Below, piece by piece: positions 20,727-30,760 of a stretch of DNA of 64,000 nucleotides. Origin of the DNA: Lucinisca nassula (taxonomy: Eukaryota; Mollusca; Bivalvia; Lucinida; Lucinidae). Within the stretch, counting starts at the first letter, position 1. Each line of letters begins with the position of its first letter. Made by a program: the position numbers and the translations under genes. The notes below the pieces were generated by a model. That model was given only the letters and a program-made list of their open reading frames with translations. It did not search any database and was not told the origin of the DNA. The DNA lies in contig OY757026.1 of the NCBI GenBank assembly GCA_963580285.1, positions 81,819,817 to 81,883,816 of the forward strand, in the 5' to 3' direction.

Positions 20727-22013
20727 TCCCCACGCTTTTCGAAGAAAAAGTGGGGATATTGTAATGGTCTTCGTCGTCCCTACGTCCGTCCGTCCGTCTT
20801 ACCGGATAACTCCTCCTAGACGGTTATAGATAGAAACTTTAAACTTTGGGAACTGATAGATCTTTGGTCTGGGGAGTGCATGACACTTTCAGAATTTTGA
20901 TCACACCCCTACGGGTGGGCCCAGGGGGTGGGGCCCGCGGGGGTCAAAAATAAAAATTTCCAGAACATGGTCGTGTAATATATCAATGCGAACGGCATGA
21001 TGAGTAGAAATCATTACAACCAAAATTTGACCTCTGGGGTCAATTTTGAGGTCACCAGAGGTCAAAACTGATTTTGACCCCTTTACCGGATAACTCCTCC
21101 TAGACGGTTATAGATAGAAACTTGAAACTTTGGGAACTCATAGATCTTTGGTCTAGGGAGTGCATGACACTTTCGGAATTTTGATCAAACCCCCTACGGT
21201 TGGGCCCAGGGGGTGGGGCCTGCGGGGGTCAAAAATCAAAATTTCCAGAACATGGTTGTGTAATATATCAAAGCGAACGGCATGATGAGTAGAAAACATT
21301 ACAACCAAAATTTGACCCCTGGGGTCAATTTTGAGGTCACCAGAGGTCTAAAACTGATTTTGACCCCTTTACCGGATAACTCCTCCCAGACGGTTATAGA
21401 TAGAAACTCGAAACTTTGGGAACTGATAGATCTTTGGTCTGGGGAGTGCATGACACTTTCGGAATTTTGATCACACCCCAATGGGTGGGCCCAGGGGGTG
21501 GGGCCCGTGGGGGTCAAAAATAAAAATTTCCAGAACATGGTCGTGTAATATATCAAAGCGAACGGCATGATGAGTACCAAACATTACAACCACAATTTGA
21601 CTCCTGGGGTCAATTTTGAGGTCACCAGAGGTCAAAAACTGATTTTTACCCCTTTACCCCCATACATTACTGTTGCCGGATAACTCCTCCTAGACAGTTA
21701 TAGATAGAAACTTGAAACTTTGGGAACTGATGAAACTTTGGTCTGGGGAGTGCACAACACTTTCGGAATTTTAATCCTACCCCTGGGAGTGGGGCCAGGG
21801 GTGGGGCACCTTGGGTATAAAAAATCAAAGTTTTCAGAACATGGTCCTGTAGCATATTAAATCGAACGGCATGATGAGTAGAATACATCACAATCAAAAT
21901 TTTACCCCTCGGGTCAAACACCCCTAGGGGATGGCCCAGGGGGTGGGGCCCGCGGGGAAGCGTGGGGATATGCGATGGCTTGCCATCGACAGCGCGATTC
22001 TAGTTATATTCTT
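20727..22013 (-). mobile_element. G tandem-core element, copy 1
   Basis: Hairpin end ATCCCCACGCTTTTCGAAGA...GTGGGGAT, a GTCC microsatellite (20787-20798), then four units of 284-305 bp each beginning CCGGATAACTCCTCC (20801, 21084, 21371, 21676), and the end GCGTGGGGATATGCGATGGC...CGATTCTAG. Non-coding. The order of hairpin, microsatellite and tandem core resembles the pearl/Helentron-associated class known in bivalves; that class name is inference. A second copy is inverted at 47709-48992. Confidence 0.85.
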
Positions 22014-22048
22014 GCACACCAGACACGGAAATCGAGCTGATCCTTAAT

Positions 22049-22332
22049 CACATTACGAAAACACTCCTATATAATTTTGACACCCTTGAACCCCATTTTT
22101 ATATAGCAAAACTGGGGTTTCCGGGGGTATACCTTATTTTTCTTATTTCTGCTCTAAAATATAGATTGTGGGTACTCGTTAGAACCGCCTCGATGAGGCG
22201 GTTCTAACGAGTGCCCACAATCTATATTTTGAGCACAAAAAAAAAAAAAATTTCAGAATTTTTCATCATAAAATTTTCATTTTTTCGGCGATAAAGATGG
22301 CAATGTATTTGTATAGGCGTGTTTGTGTAATG
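22049..22332 (+). mobile_element. C1 hairpin MITE
   Basis: CATTACGAAAACACTCCTATA to GTATAGGCGTGTTTGTGTAATG; perfect core arms ACTCGTTAGAACCGCCTCG / mirrored; an A run at 22237-22250 replaces part of the right stem. Confidence 0.88.
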
Positions 22333-22465
22333 AGGTGGGCAAAAAAAAAACAGAGTACCCAGAGGAAAACTACCTGACCTTCCATTGCAGAACTTGGCGG
22401 CAGTGGTGAGAGACCTAATGATTAGAGTCAGCACTCTTATCCACTAGGCCATGCAGGCCCGGTAG
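22333..22465 (-). mobile_element. SINE-T3 fragment
   Basis: GAGGTGGGC, CCAGAGGAAAACTACCTGAC, GGTGAGAGACCTAATGATTA and CCACTAGGCCATGCAGGCCC; the last part is the tRNA-like head on the minus strand. Confidence 0.75.
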
Positions 22466-22617
22466 ATTTTGAACATAATGAGCTACAGTCACAAGGACAA
22501 ATGCAGGCCGTATGCCTCTGGAGTATAAAAAAAAGCTTTAGTCGATTTACTGATTAAATGACCCCAAAGCAAATACATAACGATAACACATCCGTGTAAT
22601 ATAGTGGACAAAACAGA

Positions 22618-22975
22618 TCTTACATGAGTGTTCATGTATTATTGAATTTATTCAATGAGTTGAGAAAAAGGTATAAAATGCGAGGCTTTGCCGAGCATTT
22701 TATCCCTTTTCTTCAATGAGTTTAATAAATTCAATAATACATGAGCACGAATGCAAGATTCTATTTATCATATGACATTCAACATGCATTTTATTCACGA
22801 TTGTTTAACAAAAATGTCAATATTCTGCCATTAGTAAACATGACGTAGTTAAGAACGTCGTACATGTAACGTTACGGGAAGTATCTAACTAATTTGCATA
22901 TTTAATCCACTAGTGGATTATCAAATTTATTGCATGATGTTATTGCACTCTCAGATGCGACGTCATATGACAAAA
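22618..22975 (-). mobile_element. D-family MITE
   Basis: Reverse orientation of 13685-14054: hairpin TGTATTATTGAATTTATT first, CCACTAGTGGATTAT later, end GATGCGACGTCATATGA. Confidence 0.88.
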
Positions 22976-23149
22976 AAAAACAGAGTTAATTGCTGATGAA
23001 AATCTGTTATTTTTCTTATTTTTAACCCAAACATAGGTTGTTGGTGCTCATTAGAATGGTCTCAGTGAGGCGGCTCTAACAGGTACCCACAACCAATGTC
23101 TTGGAGCAGAAATAAGCAAGATAATAACCCTGTAACCCCAGTTTTCTCT

Positions 23150-23702
23150 TGGCCACCTCCCGTCGGGGCTTGAAGAAATCGATGGGCTGCATGATGCTTC
23201 CAAGCAGAGCTGAAACTGACCGCACATGAGTGCTGGTAAACTGCTTAGAGGATCCAAGCCTGCCCAGGCAAAGCAGTGCGTGTCGGACCGTCTATGTGGT
23301 TTCATTGGGTGACAGGGATTGAGATGTCATTTCATCGCAATGTCGGGTGTGTGTGTGTGTGTGAATTCGGGTTTAACGTCGCTTTCAACAATTTTTCAGT
23401 CATATCACGAGGGTGTCTGGTTGCGACAGGGAGCTCAATGCTCACGTTTGTAGTGCTGTCTCACTGAAGTATCATGTCCCAGACACATTACATGATACCA
23501 CACCCAGTCACATTATCCTGACACTGGATCGACCAGTCCTAGCTCTACCCCGTAAATCTGAGTGCCAAGCGAGGAGCAGCTAGTACCATTTTTAACGACT
23601 TTCGCAATGTCGGGTAAAAGTCCCGCAAAATTGGAAGCAACGTCTCCAAAATGACATATATAGTGTTGATGGGGACGTTAAACCTAAAATCAACCAACCA
23701 AC
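23150..23702 (+). mobile_element. SINE-A inserted in C2, itself interrupted
   Basis: Head GGCCACCTCCCGTCGGGGCT to tail GGGGACGTTAAACC...CAACCAACCAA. Target duplication CCCAGYTTTCTCT at 23137-23149 and 23703-23715. Confidence 0.9.
23349..23601 (-). mobile_element. SINE-K inserted in SINE-A
   Basis: GTGTGTGAATTCGGGTTTAACG, AATTTTTCAGTCATATCACG, GAAGTATCATGTCCC...; no tRNA-like head seen. A perfect 14-bp duplication TCGCAATGTCGGGT flanks it (23335-23348, 23602-23615). Confidence 0.88.
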
Positions 23703-23836
23703 CCCAGCTTTCTCTATATAAAGTGGGGTTTGGAGGGGTTTATAACTTGGGTTTAGAGGGGTGTTCATTATATGGACTTGTAAACATGAGTTACATGAGG
23801 TAACATGAGGTCACGTATTTTACAGGCATCACTTAC

Positions 23837-23978
23837 ATGGACAATCTTTGACACAGAGGGTTCCAAATGAATAACGTCCCTTCGGATTTGCCACCCACTT
23901 CATGTTTTTCTTATCATACACCTGCATCTGAGGACAGAAGTTGTCACACTGACCCTCGTTGTAGAAATGTCGACAAGC
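23837..23978 (-). CDS. EGFR: EGFR exon: dimerisation-arm region of cysteine-rich 1
   Basis: 142 bases, phase 0 in and phase 1 out. Begins ACRHFYNEGQCDNFCPQM, then a hydrophilic stretch VYDKKNMKWVANPKG, RYSFGTLCVKDCP. In structurally known ErbBs the segment between ...CP and G.Y.FG..CV..CP forms the dimerisation arm that reaches across the receptor pair. The arm carries aromatic tips (Y in QVYDKK, W in MKWVAN, Y in GRYSFG), as in known family members. Splice sites are TTTCAG and CAT|GTAAGT. Confidence 0.95.
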
Positions 23979-24062
23979 CTGAAACCAAGACAAACATTAG
24001 TATAAACATATGACTTATTCTTTTCTTTCATGGCTCCAAAAATGACATTCTTTCCATCTTAA

Positions 24063-24275
24063 GGGTAATGGGAACACCAACAGGGGAGGCCACTCCTGCA
24101 AAAGTATTTTTGTCTCCCATGTCAAAAGGGGTCAACTCTTAAAAAAATATATTTGCTCCTGAGGAGCAAATTCTTTCCTTTAAGAGAAGACTCATTTTTC
24201 AGTGGGACAGGGCTTATAGAAAAGCGTACAGGAAGTTACGAAAGTTATCTCCCTTTGAATAAAAGCGTCGCTAAC
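24063..24275. repeat. Dispersed repeat L, copy 1
   Basis: AAAGTATTTTTGTCTCCCATG, GGGGTCAACTCTTAAA, GAGCAAATTCTTTCCTTTAA, CAGTGGGAC; the same blocks occur at 34258-34440. The unit holds an internal inverted repeat, TTTGCTCCTGAGGAGCAAA. Confidence 0.7.
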
Positions 24276-24360
24276 ACTGCATGATACCCCACCACTGCAG
24301 GCCTATATGGTTCGATCCATGACCACAATAGGCTTCTTTAAGTGTTCTGGCGGCAGACGC

Positions 24361-24480
24361 AAACAGGATCCGCACCAAAAACAATATGTCCCCCTCCGGT
24401 GGGGGGACATAACTTTAACCAAAATTTTAACTGACGGACGGACGGATGGACGGACGGAAGGATGGACATTCTCACGAATG
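24361..24480 (+). mobile_element. Pearl-like 3' end with GGAC microsatellite
   Basis: CAAAAACAATATGTCCCCCT then GGTGGGGGGACATAAC forms a short terminal hairpin like that at 29470-29505, followed by GACGGACGGACGGATGGACGG. Isolated end. Confidence 0.6.
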
Positions 24481-24716
24481 GATACTTAGGTGGCTAGGTG
24501 TCGGCATATTGACTACTTAAGCAGCAAATTCTCTTAAGTGGAAAGCCACATAAGAGCCAATGTTTGCCACTTAAGTACCAAAATTACGTAATAAATATGG
24601 ATGGACTTAAGAATAACTACTTAAGTATCAAAATGACCAACTTTTTTGCCCCCTATATGTCATTTCGTTAGTGTGGAAGGACGGACGGAACGACGGACAC
24701 ACGGACTTCGTATGCC

Positions 24717-24900
24717 AAGGGGTATAAAAATGAATAAAGCCTGGTTCAGCATAGTAAGGGTTAAAGCTGTATCTATAAAGGACTGGGGCCAGTTGTTCAA
24801 AACTAACTAAGGGGTATAAAAATGAATTAAGCCTGGTTCAGCATAGTTAGGGTTAAAGCTGTCTCAATAAAGGACTGGGGCCAGTTGTTCAAAACTAACT
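24717..24900. repeat. 92-bp direct tandem duplication
   Basis: Units 24717-24808 and 24809-24900 begin AAGGGGTATAAAAATGAAT and end CAGTTGTTCAAAACTAACT. They differ at only a handful of bases and abut exactly, so the duplication is recent. Confidence 0.92.
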
Positions 24901-24928
24901 ATGTCGTTAGTTAACATATCTTTAAAAC

Positions 24929-25204
24929 ATTATGATAACATGCCCGTATGGCAGTGCATTTTTTCACATCTCCAAAATGGCTACTTTTCTGTTGAAAATC
25001 TGTGATATTTTTTTTATGAATACTACAAACATAGGTTGTGGGTGCTCGTTAGAATCGCCTCATTGAGGCGGTTCTAACGAGTACCCACAACCTATGTCTT
25101 GGAGTAAAAACAAGAAAAATAATGTTTACCCCTTAAACCCCAGTTTTCTCTATATAAAGTGGGGTTTAGGGGGGGTGTTCATTTCACGGACTTGTTCTCG
25201 TGAT
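24929..25204 (+). mobile_element. C2 hairpin MITE
   Basis: ATTATGATAACATGCCCGTA to TTTCACGGACTTGTTCTCGTGATG; core TGCTCGTTAGAATCGCCTC / GAGGCGGTTCTAACGAGTAC. Confidence 0.87.
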
Positions 25205-25247
25205 GAACTTTGATCATTCCATAAGGCAAATATGCTAATATTTCTGC

Positions 25248-25306
25248 TGAAAAAAATGTGAGCAGCTTTTGCATATATGCAAAAGCTGCTCTCATTTTTT
25301 CAGCAA
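25248..25306. repeat. Near-perfect palindrome
   Basis: GAAAAAAATGTGAGCAGCTTTTGC and its mirror GCAAAAGCTGCTCTCATTTTTTC. Decayed relatives occur at 7370 and 8805-8870. Confidence 0.75.
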
Positions 25307-25421
25307 AATGCCAAAAGTTTAGCCATTGTACTCGCTAGAACAGTTAACAAAATGACAACTAATGAGCTCATTAAGCTAACGAGGCTTTGAACAACTGGGC
25401 CCTGGTGTGTATTGCACATAC

Positions 25422-25546
25422 GTAACACTGAGTCTTTCTCGGGCCATCACATCCTGCAGCACATTCTGGATGACAGCACTCATTCTGTTGGTCACCAAAG
25501 CAACGGCCATCACAGGTCTCATGACACACCTCTTTCACGTGGTTCA
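25422..25546 (-). CDS. EGFR: EGFR exon: furin-like cysteine-rich 1, part 2
   Basis: 125 bases, entering after one base carried from the previous exon and leaving in phase 0. Contains EVCHETCDGRCFG followed by ECCHPECAAGCDGP, the most recognisable signature of the ErbB furin-like region, and stops after TQCY. The donor is GTATGT and the acceptor TTTCAG. In ErbBs this part carries the disulfide modules leading to the dimerisation arm. A D-family MITE begins about 20 bp upstream of the exon on the plus map (25569). Confidence 0.95.
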
Positions 25547-25568
25547 CTGAAATGAACACACACTATGT

Positions 25569-25935
25569 ATCATATGACGTCGCGTCTGAGAATGTAATAA
25601 CGCCATGTAATATTCTCGATAATCAACTAGCGGATTAAATATGCAAATAGCTAGATACGTCCCGTAACGTTACATGTACGACGTCCGTAAGGACATCGCG
25701 TTTACTTAAGTCTGAATATTGACATTTTTGTAAACAATCGTGAATAAAATGCGTTTCAAATGTCATATGATAAATAGAATCTTGCATTCGTGCTCATGTA
25801 TTATTGAATTTATTAAACTCATTGAGGAAAAGGGATAAAATGCTCGGCATGGCCTGGCCTCGCATTTTATCCCTTTTCCTCAGCTTGTTTAATAAATTCA
25901 ATAATACATGAACACTCATGTAAGATCCTCTATAT
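25569..25935 (+). mobile_element. D-family MITE
   Basis: ATCATATGACGTCGCGTCTG start, TAACGTTACATGTACGACGTCC, terminal long hairpin ending CATGAACACTCATGTAAGATCC. The core loop carries a GGCCTGGCCT insertion. Confidence 0.87.
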
Positions 25936-25991
25936 AAGTTATTTTGATTCTTGATTGGGAACATCAGATCACATTCCCCACCTGAGAGCGA

Positions 25992-26273
25992 TACATTACG
26001 CAAACACGCCTATACAAATACATTGCCACCTTTATCGCCGAAAACATGAACATTTTATGATGAAAAATTGTAGTATTTTTCTTATTTCTGCTCCAAATAT
26101 AGATTGTGGGCACTCGTTAGAACCGCCTTGATGAGGCGGTTCTAAAGAGTACCCATAATCTATATTTTAGAGCAGAAATAAGAAAAATAAGGTAAACCCC
26201 CGGAAACCCCAGTTTTACTATATAAAGTGGGGTTCAAAGGGGTCAAAATTTTTTAGGTGTGTTTTCGTGATGA
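25992..26273 (-). mobile_element. C1 hairpin MITE with 16-bp flanking repeat
   Basis: CATTACGCAAACACGCCTATA to GGTGTGTTTTCGTGATG. CCACCTGAGAGCRATA flanks both sides (25978-25993 and 26274-26289). Confidence 0.87.
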
Positions 26274-26417
26274 CCACCTGAGAGCAATATTAGCCCCAGC
26301 CACATGCACTACAATGATCACGGTGCTCAGTGAAAAAAGGTTTACGGCAAGTTAGAAAGAAAGTTTTATAATGAAAAACAATAAATAAAAGCACGGAATG
26401 ATGTGAAAACAATGATT

Positions 26418-26629
26418 TAACTCTTATCATGATGTTCACGACAGTCCCTATCTTTGCAAACAGTGTAGATCCAGATCAGATGGCTTCTGAAGAAGCCATC
26501 TGATCAGGATCTACACTGTTTGACATTCAATTTATGAATTTGCAGGAATAAATTACATCAAGTAATCTGATTGGTTCAAAATCAGAAATGGGTGTTTCTA
26601 AACTGAATATTCAGCAAGAGAAGGGTTAA
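26418..26629. mobile_element. B-type TTAA MITE
   Basis: TTAACTCTTATCATGATGTTC to CAGCAAGAGAAGGGTTAA, with a complete hairpin AACAGTGTAGATCCAGATCA / TGATCAGGATCTACACTGTT. Confidence 0.85.
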
Positions 26630-26787
26630 AAGTAATTTATTTATTCATTTATCAGCTGAAAATTATTGTGGTGCATGAAGTTATTTTCTTTTCATTTCTC
26701 ACCAACTATGCAGTGAATCGAAGATGGGGGACAATGCAATTCAGCAAAGGCGAATACGGGCGGGTAATAATTTTTGCTCACTTTGTC

Positions 26788-27321
26788 CATGCTTATAAAC
26801 CCTATTGGTTTCAATGGGTGACAGGGCTTGAGATGTCATTTCATCTCAATATTGGGTAAACAGGGGAAACAACATATGTCAGAGCAGTGATGTCGTAACC
26901 ATTACTGAAATCTGTCTCAGAAATGTGGCTCTTTCTTTAAATAACTCGACACAAGTTGTTTTTTTTTGTTTTGTTTTTTTGCATTGATGTCAGAACTACC
27001 ATTGTTTAGAGCGCCAAATCAAATCTTGTGGCAAAGCAATCAAATCCTTTTCAATGTTTCTATGTAAAATAAGCTCACTGATGGGATGCAAATATTGTTC
27101 GCTACCACTTTCTGAAAACTCGTAATATACATATCTAGTTTGAATCATTTTATCTACTCTAGTTACACCAATATGGCCACTACAGAAATGGGTATGACAT
27201 CTCTGCTAAGACGTAGATTGTCACCCTTGGTAAAAGACCCACAAAATTGGAAGCAACATCTCCAAAATGACCTATATAGTGTTGACGGGGACATAAACCT
27301 CAAATCAAACAAACAAACAAT
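26788..27321 (+). mobile_element. SINE-A in two pieces
   Basis: 26788-26867 (CATGCTTATAAACCCTATTG...CTCAATATTGGGTAAA) and 27218-27321 (TTGGTAAAAGACCCACAAAA...CAAATCAAACAAACAAAC) are adjacent halves of one SINE separated by about 350 bp of unassigned sequence. Confidence 0.75.
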
Positions 27322-27384
27322 ATCAGCCCTAGTAAATTAGTGAATAAAAAATCACAGTTTGTCAGTCAGGTGTAAATACACAAA

Positions 27385-27737
27385 TCGGGCTGGCTAATCA
27401 ATTATCAGTCATGCCATTGTGATCGATAATCCATTAGTAATCGTTAAGGTGTTTGTCATAATTTTACCTGTCTGGCTTGCTTCTAAGCATGAGTCTTACC
27501 ATATGTTGCACTTTATCATATGTATATTTGAACAGAAAGGCCTGAGCAAACACTGTAGACCCAGACTAGACGCTGCATTCTGCACTGTTTGCCACTCATC
27601 CAGATATTTTAGGCATAACTTTGGGTAGTACATTGTACCTATCAAGTAATCGACTAAATGCAAATCAGCAATGATAATCATTTTTGTGGAATTAATCGAT
27701 CGATTAATCGATTATACGATTAATCGTGTCAGCCTCA
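27385..27737. mobile_element. hAT-type MITE with 8-bp target duplication
   Basis: Ends TCGGGCTGGC and GTCAGCCTCA; TACACAAA at 27377-27384 and 27738-27745. Same family as 17000-17389. The internal hairpin has lost its right arm start (AAACACTGTAGACCCAGACT then CTGCACTGTTTGCC). Confidence 0.88.
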
Positions 27738-27863
27738 TACACAAATCACTAACACTACTCACTTGTGATTTGGTTGACTTTACAACTGACCTCCAACCCG
27801 TGATTTATTATTTAACAATTCACTGCTTGAGACAATCAGAATCTAATCACAAAAACACGCCTA

Positions 27864-28122
27864 CAGGGATTTTCCTAGTGCAACTTTGGGGCCGATAATC
27901 GGCCCCCTATTTTTTCCCAATTTAGAGACAGATATTCCCAAATGTTAAAACAAATTTCCCAATTTCTGATGTTGTGCCACATTTTGATAAAAATTTCATG
28001 AAAATTGAACCAAAACTGACAAAGTTACAGCTGATTTAAATTCCCATCTAGATATTTGCGAGGTGTTTTTCCCAAACCAAGCGGCACCTGGACCCTGATT
28101 CTGAAGCGTAGGAAAATCCCTG
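27864..28122. mobile_element. CAGGGATTTTCCTA-type MITE nested in C1
   Basis: Perfect 14-bp inverted ends CAGGGATTTTCCTA and TAGGAAAATCCCTG; GCCTA occurs on both sides. It contains GGGGCCGATAATCGGCCCC, a short palindrome. Confidence 0.85.
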
Positions 28123-28277
28123 GCCTATATAATTCTGACCCCCTTGAACCCCAATTTTATATAGTAAACCTGGGGTTTACTGGGGTAAATGTTATTTTTC
28201 TTATTTCTGCTCTAAAATATAGATTGCGGGTACTCATAACGTGTACCCACAATCTATATTTTGCGTAGAAATAAGAA

Positions 28278-29505
28278 CAAGATGTGTTTGTGAAACACGA
28301 ATATGTCCCCGGCCATGGTCATTTTTTTTTTCAAAGTTGGTCACAGTTCAAAGTCAAGGTCACAGGTCAAGATTTTTAGTTTGTGTGGGAAGCCCTTACC
28401 ACAAGGAACTTACATGCCAAATATGAAGGCTCTATCTTAAACGGTTCAAAAGTTATGAACAATAATATTTTTTTCTTTAAAGTAGGTCATAGGTCAAGGT
28501 CACAGGTCAAAAAATTCTGCAGCTCTTGTCAAAAGGAACCTACATGCCAAATATGAAGGCTCTATCTTAAACGATTCAAAAGTTATGAACAATTTTATTT
28601 GCTCTTTTAAGTAGGTCAAAGGTCAATGTCAAGCTCTTATCATAAGAAACCTACATGTCAAATACGAAGGCCCTATCCCAAACGGTTTGAAAGTTATGAC
28701 CAAAATGTTATTTTTTTTCTTTTAAGTAGGTCAAAGGTCAAGGACATTCATGCTAAATTTTTTGCATGAATGTAAAGCTCTTGTTACAAGGAACCTACAT
28801 GCCAATTATGAAGGCTGTATCTCAATGGTTCAAAAGTTATGACCAATTTTAACTTTTTCTTTTATGTAGGTCAAAGGTCAAGGTCACAGGTCAAAATGTT
28901 TGTGTGAATGTAAAGCTCTTGTCACAAGAAACCTACATGCAAAATATGAAGGCTGTATCTCAAGCAGTTCAAAAGTTATGACCAATGTTATTTTTTTCTT
29001 TAAAGTAGGTCAAAGGTCAAGGTAAAGGTCACGGGTCAAATTTGTTTGCGTGAATGTAAAGCTCTTGTCACAAGGAACCTACATGCAAAATATGAAGGCT
29101 GTATCACAAGTGATTCAAAAGTTATGACCAAAATGTTATTCTTTTATTTTAAGTAGGTCAAAGGTCAAGGTCAAGGTCACAGGTCAAAATTTTTTGCATG
29201 AATGTAAAGCGTTTGTCACAAGAAACATACATGCCAAATATGAGGGCTGTATCTCAAGCGGTTCAAAAGTTATGAGCAGTGTTATTTTTTTCTGTAAAGT
29301 AGGTCAAAGGTCAAGGTCAAGGTCACAGGTCAAATTTTTTTGCATGAATGTGAAGCTCTTGTCACAAGGAACCTTCATGCCAAATATGAATACTCTATCT
29401 CCAACGGTTCAAAAGTTATGGCCAACGTTAAAGTTGTCCACGTACAAACCAACAAACAGACAGGGCAAAAACAATATGTCCCCGCTATCGCTATCGGGGA
29501 CATAA
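28278..29505 (+). mobile_element. Pearl-like tandem-core element
   Basis: Left end CAAGATGTGTTTGTGAAACA...ATGTCCCC; eight or so units of 115-147 bp, each with GTAGGTCAAAGGTCAAGGTC, CTCTTGTCACAAGGAACCTA and GGTTCAAAAGTTATGACCAA; right end CAATATGTCCCCGCTATCGC...GGGGACATAA, a short hairpin. No coding capacity. The architecture resembles bivalve pearl/Helentron-associated elements; the autonomous partner is not in the window. Confidence 0.82.
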
Positions 29506-29587
29506 AAAATCACAATTTTTTGTCATAAAATTTTAGTTTTTTCGGTGGTAAAGTTTACAACATATTTGTATAGGCGTGTTTTTGTAA

Positions 29588-29705
29588 TGTTTCATTGGAA
29601 AACCCACAAAAGGGACACATTTGAAAAACAATGCCGCCCGGATCAAACACCACATTCTGTGGTGTCTGATCAGGGCCTTTGTTATTTGCATTGCTATATG
29701 AAATA
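29588..29705. repeat. Dispersed repeat with hairpin, class unknown
   Basis: TTCATTGGAAAACCCACAAA, AACAATGCCGCCCGGATCAA, CACCACATTCTGTGGTG and GATCAGGGCC; the first half recurs inverted at 10811-10866. The hairpin is a distant relative of the B core. Confidence 0.6.
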
Positions 29706-29730
29706 TAAATTACTAAATTTAAATCTCATA

Positions 29731-29991
29731 TTTGTTTGTTTGATTTGAGGTTTAACGTCCCTGTCAACACTGTAAAGGTCATTTTGGAGACGTTGCTTCC
29801 AATTTTGTGGGACTTTTACCCGACATTGAGATGAAATGACATTTCAAGCCCTGTCGCCCAATGAAACCAATAGGGTTTATTAGCATGGACAGTCCGCCTC
29901 GCACCGCGGTTCCTGGACAGGCTTAGAGGTTCACCAGTACTAGTGTGCGGGTCGGATTCAGCTCTGTGTGGAAGCATCATGCAGCCCAATC
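29731..29991 (-). mobile_element. SINE-A
   Basis: TTTGTTTGTTTGATTTGAGG to GTGTGGAAGCATCATGCAGCC. Target duplication TAAATCTCATA at 29720-29730 and 29992-30002. Confidence 0.9.
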
Positions 29992-30103
29992 TAAATCTCA
30001 TAGAATTCGAAATGGACTCTGTCAAGGCAAAACACACCCCAGGTATGAAATACCTTAATGATCCTAAGTAATGACTAAATTTTCTTAGACAAAGCAAACT
30101 TAC

Positions 30104-30325
30104 GCTTTTGGCACATATCAGGACCACTACCCCAGCAATGGTAGTCGCCCGTATGACTATTATAGCAGTCCATGTGGCATGGACCACACTGTCGTCGGAA
30201 ATTGGGAGAGTTAAAGATGAGTTTGACCGGCGGTATACTGGATGGATTGATGTCCTCCCATTTAATTGAGTCGCTGTGACACATTAGGTTGTTGTTTTGG
30301 AAGTATACTTGTCCCTGCACAATTT
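30104..30325 (-). CDS. EGFR: EGFR exon: end of L1 and start of cysteine-rich 1
   Basis: 222 bases. It begins EIVQGQVYFQNNNLMCHSDS, matching the last L1 rung (residues like EI.G.V.F..N..LC...I.W in ErbBs). It passes through IKWEDI and then into the first cysteine-rich knot, CGPCHMDCYNSHTGDYHCWG, ending at MCQK. In EGFR this is where L1 meets the furin-like domain. Acceptor TTTCAG and donor GTAAGT are good. The upstream intron edge is unusual: the AAAACACAAAATTGCAT minisatellite reaches to within about ten bases of the exon and supplies its pyrimidine tract. Confidence 0.94.
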
Positions 30326-30332
30326 CTGAAAG

Positions 30333-30760
30333 CGAAAACACAAAATTGCATTAAAAGGAAAACACAAAATTGCATCAAAAGGAAAACACAAAATTGGAAA
30401 ACACAAAATTGCATAAAGAGGAAAACACAAAATTGCATCAAAAGGAAAACACAAAATTGGAAAACACAAAATTGCATTTAAAAGGAAAACACAAAATTGG
30501 AAAACAAAAAACTGCATTAAAAGGAAAACATAAAATTGGAAAACACAAAATTGCATTAGAAGGAAAACATAAAATTGGAAAACACAAAATTGCATTGAAA
30601 GGAAAACACAAAATTGGAAAACATAAAATTGCATCAAAAGGAAAACATAAAATTTGAAAACACAAAATTGCATTAAAAGGAAAACACAAAATTGGAAAAC
30701 ACAAAATTGCATTTAAAGGAAACACAAAATTGCATTAAAAGGAAAACAAAATTGCTCCAG
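30333..30760. repeat. Minisatellite (GGAAAACACAAAATTGCATTAAAA)n
   Basis: Alternating blocks GGAAAACACAAAATTGCAT.AAA (about 24 bp) and GGAAAACACAAAATT (15 bp), so a 39-bp higher-order unit. Open reading frames across it on both strands follow from the lack of stops in the repeat and are not genes. It lies against the acceptor of exon 30104-30325. Confidence 0.92.

Larger units (their letters stand above)
22978..23790 (+). mobile_element. C2 MITE split by nested SINEs
   Basis: Left part 22978-23149 carries TTTTTAACCCAAACATAGG and the core. The right part resumes at 23703 with TCTCTATATAAAGTGGGG and ends GTTCATTATATGGACTTGTAA. Confidence 0.8.
27846..29592 (+). mobile_element. C1 MITE carrying two insertions
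   Basis: Starts ATCACAAAAACACGCCTA and finishes GTATAGGCGTGTTTTTGTAATG. The rest of the element is recovered at 28123-28277 and 29506-29592 once the two nested elements are removed. Confidence 0.82.

Noticed and set aside
30262..30725. Frames rich in FCVFLLMQ or KENTKLHQ
   Set aside because: Both are translations of the AAAACACAAAATTGCAT minisatellite; the only coding part is the exon ending at 30325.
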